Source: Undaria pinnatifida (taxonomy: Eukaryota > Sar > Phaeophyceae > Laminariales > Alariaceae). Taken from it: a stretch of 64,000 nucleotides of DNA. Position numbers and translations under genes: made by a program. The DNA is taken from positions 16,893,625 through 16,957,624 of the forward strand of contig JABAKD010000016.1 of assembly GCA_012845835.1 (NCBI GenBank). The letters are read 5' to 3'. Under the pieces are notes generated by a model that ran no database searches, was not told the DNA's origin, and was given only the letters and a program-made list of their open reading frames with translations. Shown here in pieces: positions 46,663 through 58,586 of this stretch (positions are counted from its first letter, which is position 1; every line of letters begins with the position of its first letter).

Positions 46663-47140
46663 CAGTTTATCAAGTGAATCCTGTAAGTCGAATATCCGGT
46701 AAGGGGAGGGCGGAGTTTTTAAGGACGTGGGGGCCTGATTTTGATCAAAAGGGGGGCGGGAGGGGGGGGAAGGGGGGAAGAGCACGGGTGGGGCTGGTCT
46801 ATTTGTGCGTGGAAACTATAAATATTTCTTGTGGGGCAGGGGGAATGTGGCGGGGGGGGGGCCGGGGGCGGGGGGGGAGGGCTTTAGGTCGCATAGATTT
46901 AGGGGTTGGCTATACGCGGGATGCTAGGTCTAGGCGATGGTGCGGGTGTTCGGTCAAGGCGGGGGCGTTGGGGACGGGGGTGGGTGGGAATTGCCGCAGC
47001 GGCATGGATTGCTCTGAAACGATAACGAGGCGATATCCAGGGCGTGGAAGTGTTTATTACTCTGGCGGATTTCGATAGTCGGTGGGGCGTTTATGCAGGA
47101 GAAAACGATGGGACAAAAAGAACAAAAAAAAATGATATAT
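46663..47140. other. G-rich spacer, no gene recognised
   Basis: Plus-strand G runs (GGGGGGCGGGAGGGGGGGGA, GCGGGGGGGGGGCCGG) dominate 46740-46890. Near 46807 a GGAAACTATAAATATTTCTT piece resembles the right part of family B. Confidence 0.45.
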
Positions 47141-47142
47141 GA

Positions 47143-47188
47143 TAGCACGCGCGATCGATATATCACACAAAGCTTGCAAATATACATA
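47143..47188 (-). mobile_element. Family B fragment
   Basis: CGCGCGATCGATATATCACA then CAAAGCTTGCAAATA matches the central part of family B in reverse orientation. Confidence 0.55.
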
Positions 47189-47189
47189 C

Positions 47190-48050
47190 CGGTACGATTT
47201 TAGACAATAATTCGCAATGCAGGAGCGGTTTTCCATTTCTGTTACCCTTTTGGGTACCCTTGGGTCCTACTGAGGCGATGATATCGGGACGGACACCGCA
47301 GTCGAAGATACAGTGGCAACTGCACGACAGACCAGGCAGCACAATGCTCCTGTCCCTCTTCTAGTAGTAGTTGCATTCGGAACCCAGTTTGGATGCTGCT
47401 CCGAACCCGGCTGGGTGGTGTCATCTGCTTTGTTGCTGCATGTTTGCTTGCTTAATTATTAGGCTTCGTTTTGGTATTCGGTAGGGGGGGGGACGATGAC
47501 GTTATTGGCACCACGAACTGTCGTCAAAAACAGCAGTGCGGTGATGGACCTTGCGGCAATGCTTCTACTCCTACCGTGGGGTAACTCGAAAGCCAATACG
47601 GTTGCTCCCGATGTTGGCTGGATGGCGTCATATCTGCTGTAATGCTATTGATAGCTGCTGGCTGTCTGTTGCGCTTTACATTTAAACTTTTTGTTGTGCC
47701 GGCTTATTTCTCTTTCTTTTGAGATACTTTTTCCTTTTTCTTCTTTCTTCGTTCTTTTTCTTTCTTTTTTCTTTTCTACTGCAGACGGTCTGGTGTGCTG
47801 GCTTACGTAGCTTTATATTTTGCCCGCGTGCTCATTGCGCTTAGCATTGCATGGCCAAATCACCTCGCTGGTTTCGCAATGTGTATCTCTGTCTCGTAGT
47901 TTGTGACCACAGCAGTAGCAGAGCTCGTCTCTATGAGGCATCGGCACGGACACTGGTTGTGCTGGATGTACTCGTAGGTGGGTGGAAATATCAGTTTTAT
48001 GTGAAGAACACACACAGACACACAGATGAGAGCATTTTAGTTCATTATAA
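47190..48050. other. No gene recognised
   Basis: Includes a TTTCTTT-rich stretch at 47708-47780. No protein-like frame. It lies between family B copies. Confidence 0.4.
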
Positions 48051-48057
48051 AAACAAA

Positions 48058-48195
48058 TATGCACTCCAGATGTGAGATCGAAGATTTTGTCGAAACTCAT
48101 CTTTGCAAGTTGTGTGATACTCCGATCGTGAGTATTACTGGGTGTGTGTCCTCACTAAGGATATAGGTCGGCGACTCCCCTTGGAACTACAGCAG
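48058..48195 (+). mobile_element. Family B, left half
   Basis: ATGCACTCCAGATGTGAGAT, then TCATCTTTGCAAGTTGTGTG and ATATAGGTCGGCGACTCCCC. It stops after the GACTCCCC box, so the right end is missing. Confidence 0.75.
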
Positions 48196-48343
48196 AGTAG
48201 CTTGTACCTTAGTTTATATGCCTCCACATAATTTGTATCTCTCTATCATAGAATGAATCAGCGCGGACTCTGGGTGTACTGATGTCGTTGGGTAGAAATA
48301 ACGGTAAAATGTGAAGACCACAACAACAACAACAACAACAACA

Positions 48344-48616
48344 ATGCATTCCGCAGCCGTCAGATTTTGCCCCTCTCAAAAACGGGTTATATAGTTTCCG
48401 TGCACAGATTGATTATTATCACCATGTTGGTCTTGGTTCAAGCTAGTTCTAAGGGGAGTCGCCGACCTATATCCTTAATGAGGACACACAACCAGAAATA
48501 TAAACAACAACATACTCGTACGTGCGATCGGTGATCGGAGTATCACACACAGCCAGACAGCTTGCAAAGATGAGTTTCGACGAAATCTCAATCTTCGATC
48601 TCACAGCTGGAGTGTA
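48344..48616 (-). mobile_element. Family B, complete copy in reverse orientation
   Basis: On the plus strand the copy begins ATGCATTCCGCAGCCGTCAG, passes GGGGAGTCGCCGACCTATAT and CAGCTTGCAAAGATGAG, and ends GATCTCACAGCTGGAGTGTA. It is the mirror image of the copy at 46422. The ACA microsatellite at 48320-48343 abuts its left end. Confidence 0.8.
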
Positions 48617-49415
48617 CGACTGTAATATTCTATAACATACAAGAAGCAAGACGTGAGCGTTAGGGGTTAGACTTAAAGAGCCATGGGCATCTCACGTACA
48701 GGTGCGACGGCATCTCACGAACAGCGAGAGCTGCGTGCACACGTGCACGTTGCACGTACACAAGAGGCCCTTTCGCCTCTCGGCATGAACAACGGGTTCT
48801 CTCATCCCCTCCCCGCCAGTACCGGCTCTACACCAAAACACACCATAAATATGATATCATACGTGACACAGGGCACAGAGCACCGATCTCGGCTCTTGAA
48901 CGCTGTTTGTTATATACGTTCTCTGTTTTCTGTTCACCTACGTATCGTACGTACGTATGCTATGATATGCAATCTTCAATCGCGAATTTTTACATTTTTG
49001 GTAGTTTTCTATTCTGCTATTTTCTGTTTTCCCATCCCATCCACACCGGTATTATCTCTGAACTACTTTTACTACTTTCTTGAGCTATTATTAATAATAC
49101 TACATGTCATACATTATATACGTACTTTTCGATTATCAGATCCGGGGTCACATGACATACCAGGCACTCTTCCTGCCCCCTCCACACTTCGAGAGGTGCG
49201 GGCCGTCGTTTCTATCGCGATATTAGGTAATCCGTTTCTTTCCCGACCCCTTGCGTTGAATTGCGCGCGCACATGCTAGGCGCTTCGTGTGTGTCAATCC
49301 TGCACAAGAAAAAGCCCGTCGGCGGGCTCGATGTACCACTATTAATATCAATATACCACCGGGGACCGGGGACGCCGGTATGGGACGGTTAACCTCAAAG
49401 ACAGCAGACACAACA
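48617..49415. other. No gene recognised
   Basis: A 198-codon plus-strand frame at 48683-49279 is open but hydrophobic and irregular (a stretch rich in Phe, Tyr, Ile and Leu from AT-rich DNA). It has no recognised domain and is not called as a gene. Confidence 0.35.
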
Positions 49416-49419
49416 AATA

Positions 49420-49500
49420 ACATCACGCAGCTTGCAAACATGAGAATCGACCATAAATTTGTCGAACTCGACAGCTGACGTTGTTAGAATAGTTTTATGA
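49420..49500 (-). mobile_element. Short inverted-repeat element, family B
   Basis: CATCACGCAGCTTGCAAACA, then AATCGACC, then GAACTCGACAGCTGACGTTG and TTAGAATAGTTTTA. It is close to the copy at 6558 including the flanking AGAATAGTTTTA word, which helps to set the element's end. Confidence 0.75.
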
Positions 49501-49547
49501 AATAACAAACCTCACAAGATGTGTAGACAATAAATTTACCAAGGGTA

Positions 49548-50600
49548 GGTGTATTTAGCACCTGGGAGGGTATTTACTCTGGGTAGGGTATCTACCTGAG
49601 AATGACCAAAAGCACCCTATTTTAATACCCATGTAACCAAGAGTACATAGTCTACTAATCGTACCTGGTACTTACGATTCTGGTATCATTGATGCTGCTT
49701 TGCAGAGAACCGAGTACAAACTACACGGATGATTGAAAGTGAAGCAATATCCAACTCTGCAAGCAAAGTGTACCTGGTAGATCATTAAGTTAAGTGTGTT
49801 TAGCACCTCGGAGGGTGTTTTCTCTGGGTAGGGTACCTACCCGAGTATTACTAAACCAACCTGGTTTAATACCCGGGAAACCCAGAGTATATGGCATACT
49901 AAACGTACCTGGTACATTATTACACGATTCCGGTATCATTGCTGCTGTTTTACGGAGTACAGAGTACAAAGTACCAGGTATGACCTATGGTGGTTGCAAG
50001 GTGGCAAAGCAGTGCTCAAGTCTGCCAGCATGGTGTAGATAATACAGTTGCGACGGGCGTGTTTAGTACCTCGTAGGGTCTTTACTCTGGGAAAGGTACC
50101 TACCCGAGTATGGCCAAAACAGTCTGGTTTGATATAACCCGAAGCACATTGCCTGCTAAACGTACCTGGTACACACTATTCCAGTATCACTGCTGCTGCT
50201 TCACGGAGTTCAAAGTACCAGATATGAACTATGGCGGCTGCAAGTTGGTGTAGCAGTAGTTAGGTCCGCCAGCAAAGTGCAGATAATGCAGTGTTACCAA
50301 CGGTGCGTTTAGTACCCAGGTGGTAGGGTATTTACTCTGGGTGTGGCACCCACTCAAGTTTGACGAAAACAACTTGTTTTAATACCCGGGTGCCCAGCTT
50401 ACTATTAAGAGTACCTGGTATAGACGAGTCTGGTATCATGTACCAGGTACACTTCGTATGGTAGCAATATGGTATTTTATTAATGGTAATGTAGCAAGAG
50501 TAAAGTACCTGGACTCTGTAAGTCAGAATTGTGGAGGTCACCCGACGTGTACATACCAAATACCAACAGGAACCTGGTATATAACAGAATGGGGTTTAGT
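49548..50600 (+). repeat. About 250-bp tandem array, four units
   Basis: Units start at about 49548, 49792, 50058 and 50303. Each begins with GTTTAGCACCTCGGAGGGT-like sequence, then TTTACTCTGGGTAGGGTACC. Later come AATACCCGGG, ACGTACCTGGTAC and GATTCTGGTATCATTG with GCTGCT. Units differ by substitutions and small indels (roughly 75-85 percent alike). The array is rich in the word TACCTGGTA and contains no frame. Confidence 0.9.
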
Positions 50601-52310
50601 CAGAAAACGGTACACCGGGGGTTAGTTAGTTTCCGTTCTTGCTCTTGCCATTCGGTGGAAACCCTCTAGTAACGTAGTGGTGGTCAACCGACGTGTACAT
50701 GCTAAACACCTACATATACCTGGAATATACGTAAAAGCGGTGTCTAGCCAGAAAACGGGTATTATTTGGTTCAGTTTACTGTTGCCGTTTGGGTGGAAAC
50801 CCTCGATTGTGGTGGATCAGGCCGGCGTGGGACCAGGGTGCCAAAAAGCAAGTAAAATCAATTTGACGTCGAGGCTCGAATTCTTACATTCTTGCCATCG
50901 AGCACAGGCTATCATAAGCTAATATATGGGATGGGCTATATATAGAATAGTACCCGACCCTGAGCAACGTTTCTTAGGCCAAGTTTTTTCAACTGTCGGG
51001 AGCAAACAAGCTCCAATTGCTTGCGACCGAATTTCTCAAGAGCGGGTGCCTTCTGTGTTCTACTACAGAGCGTGCGCCCCGTGCCCAAAATAAGACAATT
51101 CGGGGCTCAACCCCTTTAGAGCCGCCGAATCCCTCCCTATACATATCTTGAGTAAATTTGTCCCCAACAAAGGGTTTCCAGTTGTAAACGCGTCAAGAGC
51201 GGTCGAATCGGCATCGATCCCCACATCCACCATAATAAACTTTTTCAGATTTCCCCATGGCGAACTTGAAAAATACTCTCCCCGGTATCCCCAGGAAATG
51301 AAACGGCTTGGATATTGACAGAGGTCCGCCGTATATCCGGCCGACCTGCTATCCCGCCGTTTCAGGGGGGGAGAGTGTTATAAGGCTTAGTTTGGGTAAG
51401 CTATTGGTTAACCTTTTGCAAGTGGTCAAACGGACTAATACCCCACTATTACCTCAACACATGTCCGCCTCTACCAAAAACTACGTATTGCCCGCTACAG
51501 ATAAGACCAATGCGTGAGCGCTTGTATGGCGGGTGTAGGTTGGTAATAGAGTGCCGGCGGGGGCGACCAACCGCTGCTACGCGTTTCGGCTTGTCACGAG
51601 GTTGTCTCAACTCCGGGTACCCACCGTACTTCGACCAAGACTAATACTGCACGTACTACATACCATACTCCTGTGGAGTTAATATATGAAGGGCCATGCT
51701 GGCGCGTGTACCAGCGACTGACCAGCTCATGCTCCGTTTTTTTAAAAAAAAGCTTCTTTCCTCTTGGTACGAAAGCGAAACAACTTTCGAGCTTCGACAG
51801 CAAGTTGCTATATGCCTATACAATGGTGTACGCAAAAACTATACAGCGAAGATAATGAAAGTTCCATGAAAGGCATGCGGCCCCCTGTACGTACGGGTGA
51901 TGGTAGGTACTCGGGACGGTTTTTGACGTCGTCCAAGGACTGCCACAAGGATGCATATTGTCACGTAACCCTTGCTGTTCAACGCACGTTACATGCCGCT
52001 ACGACACACGTCGTAACTGGTTCGCTTCATCGAGAGCGAAGGCGTTGAGAGATCTGGTTCGCCTCGAGGAGGGTCAGGCGAGAGGGAACGAGGGGGCAGT
52101 AGCATTTGCGCGAACCACAGTGTGGGGCGTGTGTCTTACACCGACGACGCAGGCATTGTCTCAACGTCTGCGGAGGGACTTGTTACGGTAATAGCCAGCC
52201 ATTGCTACCGTTTTGGAAGTAGCAGGCATCACCTATACAGGATGGGCTATGATGGTACTAAAAAGAAGAACACCACCAAGTGCCGTCAGAGTACCACTCC
52301 GCCGGGTACC
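50601..52310. other. No gene recognised
   Basis: About 1.7 kb. A short repeat of CCGACGTGTACAT with GAATATACGTAAAAGCGG-like sequence extends the preceding array to about 50790 in degenerate form. No domain-bearing frames. Confidence 0.4.
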
Positions 52311-52504
52311 AGTCATTCCAGCTCCTGATGCCCTTGAGACTGGCGTGGACTCATATTTTTCAGCACTCGGTACCTTTGGGACTGGCGAAGGCTCAAGCTA
52401 TTCAGCTCCTGGTACTCATGGGACTGGCATCAATTCAGCTGGTAGTATCCTTGGGACCGGGGAGGACTCCGTCCTTTCCGCCCCTCGCACTCTTGCGACT
52501 GGTT

Positions 52505-52715
52505 ATCCTTTTTCTTTTCTTTTCGTCCGATTTTCCGGTAACATCCTCGCACTACTCTCGCGCTCCCGCCCAGTAGTAACTCAGATCCGAGGTCACAGCG
52601 GGCCCTCCTCCCCCCTTCCCACTACGGTCGCGTGCCTTCATTTTACCCCGAAAATAATTCAGCTTTTTCTTCCCTTGTCGACATGCGTCGAATTGCGCCT
52701 ACTCACGCTGCTAGG
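52505..52715 (-). mobile_element. SINE family A, old diverged copy
   Basis: AGGTCACAGCGGGCCCTCCT, then TGCGTCGAATTGCGCCTACTCACGCTG-like sequence, aligns with the body of the younger copy immediately downstream, but with many differences. It lies directly against that copy, so the two insertions are stacked. Confidence 0.65.
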
Positions 52716-52728
52716 TGCTCTTAGCAAT

Positions 52729-53046
52729 TTTTTCTTCTTCTTCTTCTTTTTTTCTCGTACACTTCTACTTTCCAGCTTCTGGACAAGCCGTGGTCACAGG
52801 TGTCGTCCCTTCTTCCCCCCGGTTCTTGCCTTCAGTTTTTATCGCGCACAGGGTTCAGCAATCCCACTGCTCGTCGATTTTTTATCGAGCGTTGCTAACT
52901 CACGCTCTCGCGCTTTCCGCAAGTCAATTTGTGCGCAAGAAAAAGTTCCCACGAATTTATACGAGTATGCACTCGGGGGGATTCGAACTCACGAAACTCA
53001 CCTATACCAGGCTCGAGGATAACCCGATACGCCACCGGGGCGACCG
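52729..53046 (-). mobile_element. SINE family A, full-length copy
   Basis: On the minus strand the head has A box TGGCGTATCGGG and B box GAGTTCGAATCCC. The body has GACTTGCGGAAAGCGCGAGA and GTGACCACGGCTTGTCCAGA. The end is an A/GAA-rich tail (plus-strand T/CTT run at 52729-52763). It shows all parts of the family and is a good reference copy. RNA polymerase III would be expected to read from the head. Confidence 0.92.
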
Positions 53047-53864
53047 ACCGCAGGTGCCAGCTGCTGGTACCGTTGGGACTGGCGAGGACACAAGCATGCT
53101 CCTGGTACCCTTGGGACGGGCAATGACTTGAGTCATTTCGCCATTTCAGCTTATTGTACCGTTGGCACAAGCAAGGGATCAGCTCCTCGAACCCTTGCGA
53201 CAGGGTCCGCTAAAACCCCGAAGGACTGGTAGAGGCAAGCGAATAACTGGGTCCCGAGTAGCTAGTCCAGAGACCTCGTGCTTGCTATGGCATCACTCTG
53301 GAAGCTAGGTAAATAAAGCTTAGGATCCTTCATGCAGGGTGTAAGGACACGGGATAAAAAGTTTCACAAGTCCTTAGAAGGCATGTGTGTATACGAAACA
53401 AATGACGCAATACACGAATTTTGCAACCCACAATAGTCCGTTCCCTCCATGAGCGAGACACAAGGGTTCGAACACGATACATTCAACAAGGGTGAACACG
53501 TGAATTGACACTGCGGGGGCTGCTAAATAGACAGAGCTGCAAGGGGATACTCTGCTGTCCCAGGCTTATCATAACATATGGCGTCGTCACAGAACGGCAC
53601 TCTGATTACCTTTGAAAACTACTGTCATAGACCACAGACAGTGCCTCAAGGTGTCGGAGACGACGACGAAAACCATGCTACTATGAGGACACGAGGATCG
53701 ACACCACAAACGTCCCAGACCCCACGGCTCGTCGTTGAAGCTGCAAGGCAATCGTAAAGCCAGGCAACCCAGTTATAATGCATACCTGGGCGGCATTGTC
53801 TACAAAAGCGCTGACCTCTTGATTGAGATCAATCGACGGACTCGACTGACCTGGGCGTGTTTCA

Positions 53865-54114
53865 GGGTCATTCCTAACGAACGCCAACATCACGATTCGT
53901 GACAAATAATCACGATTCGTGACATTTGAAAATTGGAGTTATGCAACAAAGGAAACAAACACACGTTTTTCTCCACGAATTGTGATACAATCTTCGTTGA
54001 TTCTTTTTCAAAACCTTGTAAGTCAAGATTCATGAAAAACTTGACATTTCGGGAAAATGTCGAGCACTTTTGCCACGATTTTCATTACATGTTTCGGCTC
54101 GCTAGGAATGACCC
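53865..54114. mobile_element. MITE family D, copy 1 (250 bp)
   Basis: The left end is GGGTCATTCCTAACGAACGC. The right end, in reverse complement, is GGGGTCATTCCTAGCGAGCC. These are clear terminal inverted repeats. Inside are TCACGATTCGTGACA palindromes. No protein is encoded. The same ends and palindromes recur at 60363-60620. Confidence 0.85.
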
Positions 54115-55745
54115 CGATTCGAGCGGGACCTTCACGGCCCGTCGACCGTCCTGCTCAACCTAAAAGCCCGCATGCTAAAGGCTGAGGTGGTTGATACCCT
54201 GCTGCACGGTTGTTGTTTTGTTCTTACGTTAATTCGTACCTGGTGTAACCAAAATGAAGTCCGTGGTCACAGGACAGGCTCCAGTCACTCTGGAACGAAA
54301 GAATAACCCCCAGGAAAAAAAGAAGGGAAACCTAAATGCGCTGCACGTACATATCATAGCTGAAGCAACCCGTACGTCCGTCAAGAACAAATAAAAGTGA
54401 AATCGGAAGACAACGTACGTACGCACCACGCCAATACTGGTGCACACGTTTTCGAGACCCGCAACTGACACCGAATACATCGGATACCACCAAGGTCACT
54501 TAACCATGTACAAATCCGACGAGACAAAAGTAAAGGAAAAAGTGAAGAAAAACGATTAAAACATAAAAATGAAGCAAGAAAGATACAACGTAAAAAAACT
54601 ACATAGACTCGCTAGCGTGTGCGACGAGGGCTCTTACCCAGCAAAAGTTCGCCAAACTCCGAACCACGCACTACCATCTCCTTTTGGGGAGGGCAGCTTA
54701 CCACTTGCTCGACACTACGAATGGTTGCTGTGAGCTCGTAAAATATTATACGTAGTGCGTGGTGCTGTTTGCTGCAGTACAGTACGTACAATGTGGACAG
54801 CGTGGGGTCAGGGTGCTCTCTGCAAATCATATACTCAGGTCCAGGGTCCAGGTGGGGGTCAGGTCGGGGTGGGACCAAAGTGCCAAGTAGGAGCAGGATG
54901 CGAATGTGCGTTTGTGCGTGTTTTGACTAGAGACGGGCACCGGATGAAAATTAACCGGCTAACCCCGGTTTTGGGAAACCCCGCACGCGTTCGCAACCAC
55001 TCGGTTTTGAAACAAAAGAACGATTTAACGTTGAACTTCGTTTCATTTCTTATATTTTTAGGGCGCCAATCTACACTAACACAAGCCTGCAACAATGAAC
55101 AACGTGAATATAATCATGACAGCGTGAAAGTTGGGCTATCAAGGTAAGGAACAGAGCTAAATACGCCCTTGGGAGTGCACAACAAGACAACAAGGTTCGA
55201 CTCCAGGAACAATCTAAACCTCACCCCCTGATTTCCATTGCTTTCGAGGCTTCAATACCTGCCAAAGAAGAACCGGTTCATATTTTTTTCAAGAATAACG
55301 CCTTCAATCCGATTCAGTTTTTCGAAAAAATTCTATCCGGTGCCCATCTCTAGCGTTGACCAATTCAGCACATGTCAAAATCACAGCGTTCGGCCAATGA
55401 CCAATGAACGGGTAGTCTAGTGCCGACTAAGCGGCAAACTCTGCTGTTTTCGGCAGTAAAGTACTTCCTCGTTGGCTTCTGGCGCCGACGACGTACCTAC
55501 GACGTAACGACCTCACCAACAGGGCGAGAGAGCGAGTAGGCGATCCTCTAGGCACTTTTTCTCCAGGCCCCAAAAGCCAACGATTACTCTCGACGTCGGG
55601 AATTCCAGCGTACATTGACAACGTCGGACAGCTGGATGACCTCTCACCCTGTGGTGGGAATGAGTCGCCACAACGTTCGTCCAACGCCGAGTATCTACTA
55701 AACCTCGGCTCACCCCAAGCTGGCATCAAATAAATACAAATTTCG
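54115..55745. other. No gene recognised
   Basis: About 1.6 kb. Frames up to 130 codons have no domain. AGGACAGGCTCCAGTCACTC at 54271 repeats a piece at 6496 (AGGACAGGCTCCAGTCACTC), a dispersed repeat of unknown type. Confidence 0.4.
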
Positions 55746-55754
55746 ATTAAAATT

Positions 55755-55880
55755 GACCAGCAGAGGGGATGCCGAACCCTTTGCGCGACGAAAATGAGGG
55801 CACGTAGAGGGGGGGAGAAGGGATGACACCTGTGACCACGGCTTGTTCAGAAGCTGGAAAGTGAAAAAACAGTCAAGATA
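55755..55880 (+). mobile_element. SINE family A, 3' fragment
   Basis: GATGCCGAACCCTTTGCGCG, then GACACCTGTGACCACGGCTT and GTTCAGAAGCTGGAAAGTGA, ending in a short A tail. The 5' half is absent. Confidence 0.85.
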
Positions 55881-56480
55881 AAAAACCAAAGAAAGCGCGA
55901 GCGTTCAAGCGATCATCCGTAAACGACGGCTCGTCTTTGCGGGGGCCGTGGCGCGGCCAGGCCAAACGAAGGGCGATTAAATACCCAGACGGGTCATGTT
56001 CGTGACGATGTCCGGCGGGGAGATCCTAGGATTAGGCCGACCACAGAAAACCCGGCGCCAAAGTCCTAGAGACAAGCCGGTACCGGCATTTATCGGCCGG
56101 TGTCATGGCAAGGGAGCTAGACGGGTTTTGCTGGTATGCTGTATCTTGTGTTAGTTTATTGCTCGCCGGATGTCTTGTGAGAAGGGGCGATCACATCCTC
56201 ATTCAGGTAGGCGGTAACATTATTTTTACTTTTAAAATCCTCTGTTTGATAAGGAAAAATAAAGCTCAAGCTCACAACAACTCCACATATTTTAGGCGAT
56301 AACGCCTGCCAGATATGGTGAGGGGATATTTGCTATAAAATACAACGCCGCAACGGGCGAGAGGGGATACCAGAACAAGGGGAACATGTTACAGCTAGAG
56401 GGTTCGATCGGACACACCAAGAGCATATCGACTTCTATTTGGATTCCACGCGACCCCGTTTCTGACATGGTCTGGAAAAC
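55881..56480. other. No gene recognised
   Basis: No conserved frame and no repeat family recognised. Confidence 0.4.
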
Positions 56481-56720
56481 TTCCCAAAAATAACCAGGGC
56501 TTTTTCACGGGTTGAGTCGTTTCTCACGGGTCGGGTCATGTCAGGGCCACCCGACCCGATGCGTCATACCTGGTATTTGAAAACCTACACAACCGGCCCG
56601 ACCTGATCCGTGATAATTCAAAAACCCTCCTAACCTGACCCGACCAGACCCGACCCGACCCGAAAGTTTGGAAATCTCTTCATCTGACATACGGGTCGGG
56701 TCACGATACGTGAAAAGCCG
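56480..56720. repeat. CCCGACC/GGGTCGG-rich block
   Basis: CGGGTCGGGTCATG, CCACCCGACCCGATG and CCCGACCCGACCCGA alternate with spacers such as TTTGAAAACC and TTCAAAAACC. Both orientations of the GC-rich word occur, so stem-loops are possible. The layout echoes the GGGCCG array at 11.3 kb. Confidence 0.75.
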
Positions 56721-57171
56721 AAAAAATAATTGTTTTTCCTGGTTCGCTGGGCTTGTGCGGGACAAGTTATTAATAGTGTCAACAAAAGCATACTCTTTTG
56801 GACATCAGTGACTCGATTACCATGAAAAAAATCGGAGGAATTTCTCCAATTTGAAACTCGCCGAATGTTGAAAAAAACTTCCCTGATACGCGCTGCTCCC
56901 CCTATGTGCCAGGCACATACTTCTGCTACACAGGAGCGGGAGGAGGAATGAGTAGCCAAAGCGGCGCGGCGTGGCTTTGAGCAAGGGTCGTTTCGAACGC
57001 CGTTTTGAATCTCCGCATTTAGGAATGTTCCGGATTTGATCGATTGATAACTTGCTGCCAATGTTGTTACTGTTGCTGTCGTTTCTGCAGCTAATGCTAG
57101 GCTGCTAAGATAGGTATATCGGCGTCTCCCTCTCTCAGCTACAGTAGTAGAAGTAGTGCGTACATTTTTTA

Positions 57172-57245
57172 CACAAGTATTCCAACAACGTCAGCTGTGA
57201 GTTCGACAAATAGGGTCGATACTCATCTTTGCAAGCTGCGCAATA
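57172..57245 (+). mobile_element. Short inverted-repeat element, family B
   Basis: AACAACGTCAGCTGTGAGTT, then CGACAAATAGGGTCGATACT and CATCTTTGCAAGCTGCGC. It is the clearest example of the short form: GAGTTCGAC and GTCGATACTC pair across a short centre. Confidence 0.8.
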
Positions 57246-57249
57246 TAGT

Positions 57250-58580
57250 ACCGAGTACTCGTACGAACATCAAGCAATTATTGCCAAGTTGGTACTTCGC
57301 CAGACAGTTTTTTTAGCGTCCGCCAACACCGCGCACAATGCCTAACTTCTAACATGTTACATGGAATTATGGCGCTGCGTACCGGGCATTGTATATACCT
57401 GATTCTGTATCTGGTAGGTATCATATCATACGAGTACGAACCGTTTACAAATAAATTATGCATAACTCAGATGATGTTTAAATCAAATTGTCATACAGTC
57501 AGTAGCAGTATGTAGCTATGCCACTGCTACTGCTGCTGCTGCTGGAGTATTCAAGAGTTTCGTATTCATACTAAACATGCCGTCAACTAGGGCTGGACCC
57601 TGTTATCTCCAGCCAGAACACGGTCACAGCGAAGCCACGACTCCCCCCCCCCGGCTAGCGAGGGGGCCCCACCGGAGGCGTCTCCGTGCAAACCCACTGG
57701 AAGCGCACTGTCGGAGGCACGTTTATACGCGATTTGAGTTCACGACGTCTGCCTGCTCTCTTCTGTTTTTCGTGCCCTCTCCCAGGGCCGCGAATATTGA
57801 AAGGTTTTCCGTTCTCACATTTTATAAAAAAATTATAAGCGTCACCGTCATCATTTTCTACATGGCGTTATTGTGAGACGTACGTAAGTAATCAATAAGT
57901 ATTGACCAGTGTAGTAGCACTATTAATACCAGCGTAGTAATGTACTGGCAGCACATGCTAGACCATGGCCTGGCCATGCCTTTCTTGTTTATACCGGTAC
58001 ATACAGTTGTATTATCACTAGTACCCGTCAATATCGGTATCGGTAATCGATGACAGCAAATAATCGAAAACGTGTATGGACGCGATGTTTTTTGCTGCTG
58101 TATCATATCACGCGTTCCGAGGCTGCGCTAAATCGGCGACGCGGTCGTGAGCGAGCCGGAGAGCAAGCTGTGAAAGCATCAAGCAGCTCAGGCCAGCCCG
58201 CCAGAACACGCATACAAAAATCGCCCTTCTTTCTGAATACTGCGTACCAGGTCGTGACGTTGGACAAATAGACTATCACACCAACCATCATCGCCCCTTA
58301 TCCCTGGTACAATATACATGCTGTATATCATACCCGATCCGGGACATATTCTCACATGATCCTCCCCTGTTTACCCGACCCGGGGTATATATGGATACTA
58401 GCTGGATAGTAGCATAATATCCAGCTGATAATATCCCAGACGGGCGTGTTTGGTGTGTTTGCTTGACTGGGCATCGCAAACAGAGCCTGAAAACAGAACA
58501 CGTGCGTAAAAAAACAGCGTCACCGCAACAAAGTCGGCGTTTCGCTACGCACATGAAAAAATAAAAACTGTCACGAACAG
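57250..58580. other. No gene recognised; small CTG microsatellite
   Basis: TACTGCTGCTGCTGCTGG at 57526-57544. The frame at 57577-57876 has no domain. Nothing else is supportable. Confidence 0.4.
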
Positions 58581-58586
58581 GGCAAG

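Larger units (their letters stand above)
52315..53215 (+). repeat. 45-bp minisatellite with an open frame, split by SINE insertions
   Basis: Units of about 45 bp read CAGCTCCTGGTACTCATGGG then ACTGGC and a variable end. They start near 52317, 52363, 52408, 52436 and 52482, and resume at 53054, 53096 and 53150. In one frame each unit encodes a 15-residue peptide like SAPGTHGTGINSAGS. The array is interrupted between about 52505 and 53046 by two minus-strand SINE copies. Whether the peptide was ever expressed is unknown. Confidence 0.78.

Noticed and set aside
48683-49279. A 198-codon frame with hydrophobic stretches
   Set aside because: The hydrophobicity follows from TTT/ATT-rich DNA and there is no family resemblance.
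52213-53022. A single 269-codon gene across the minisatellite
   Set aside because: Its second half is antisense SINE sequence, so the frame is a chance read-through of an inserted element.
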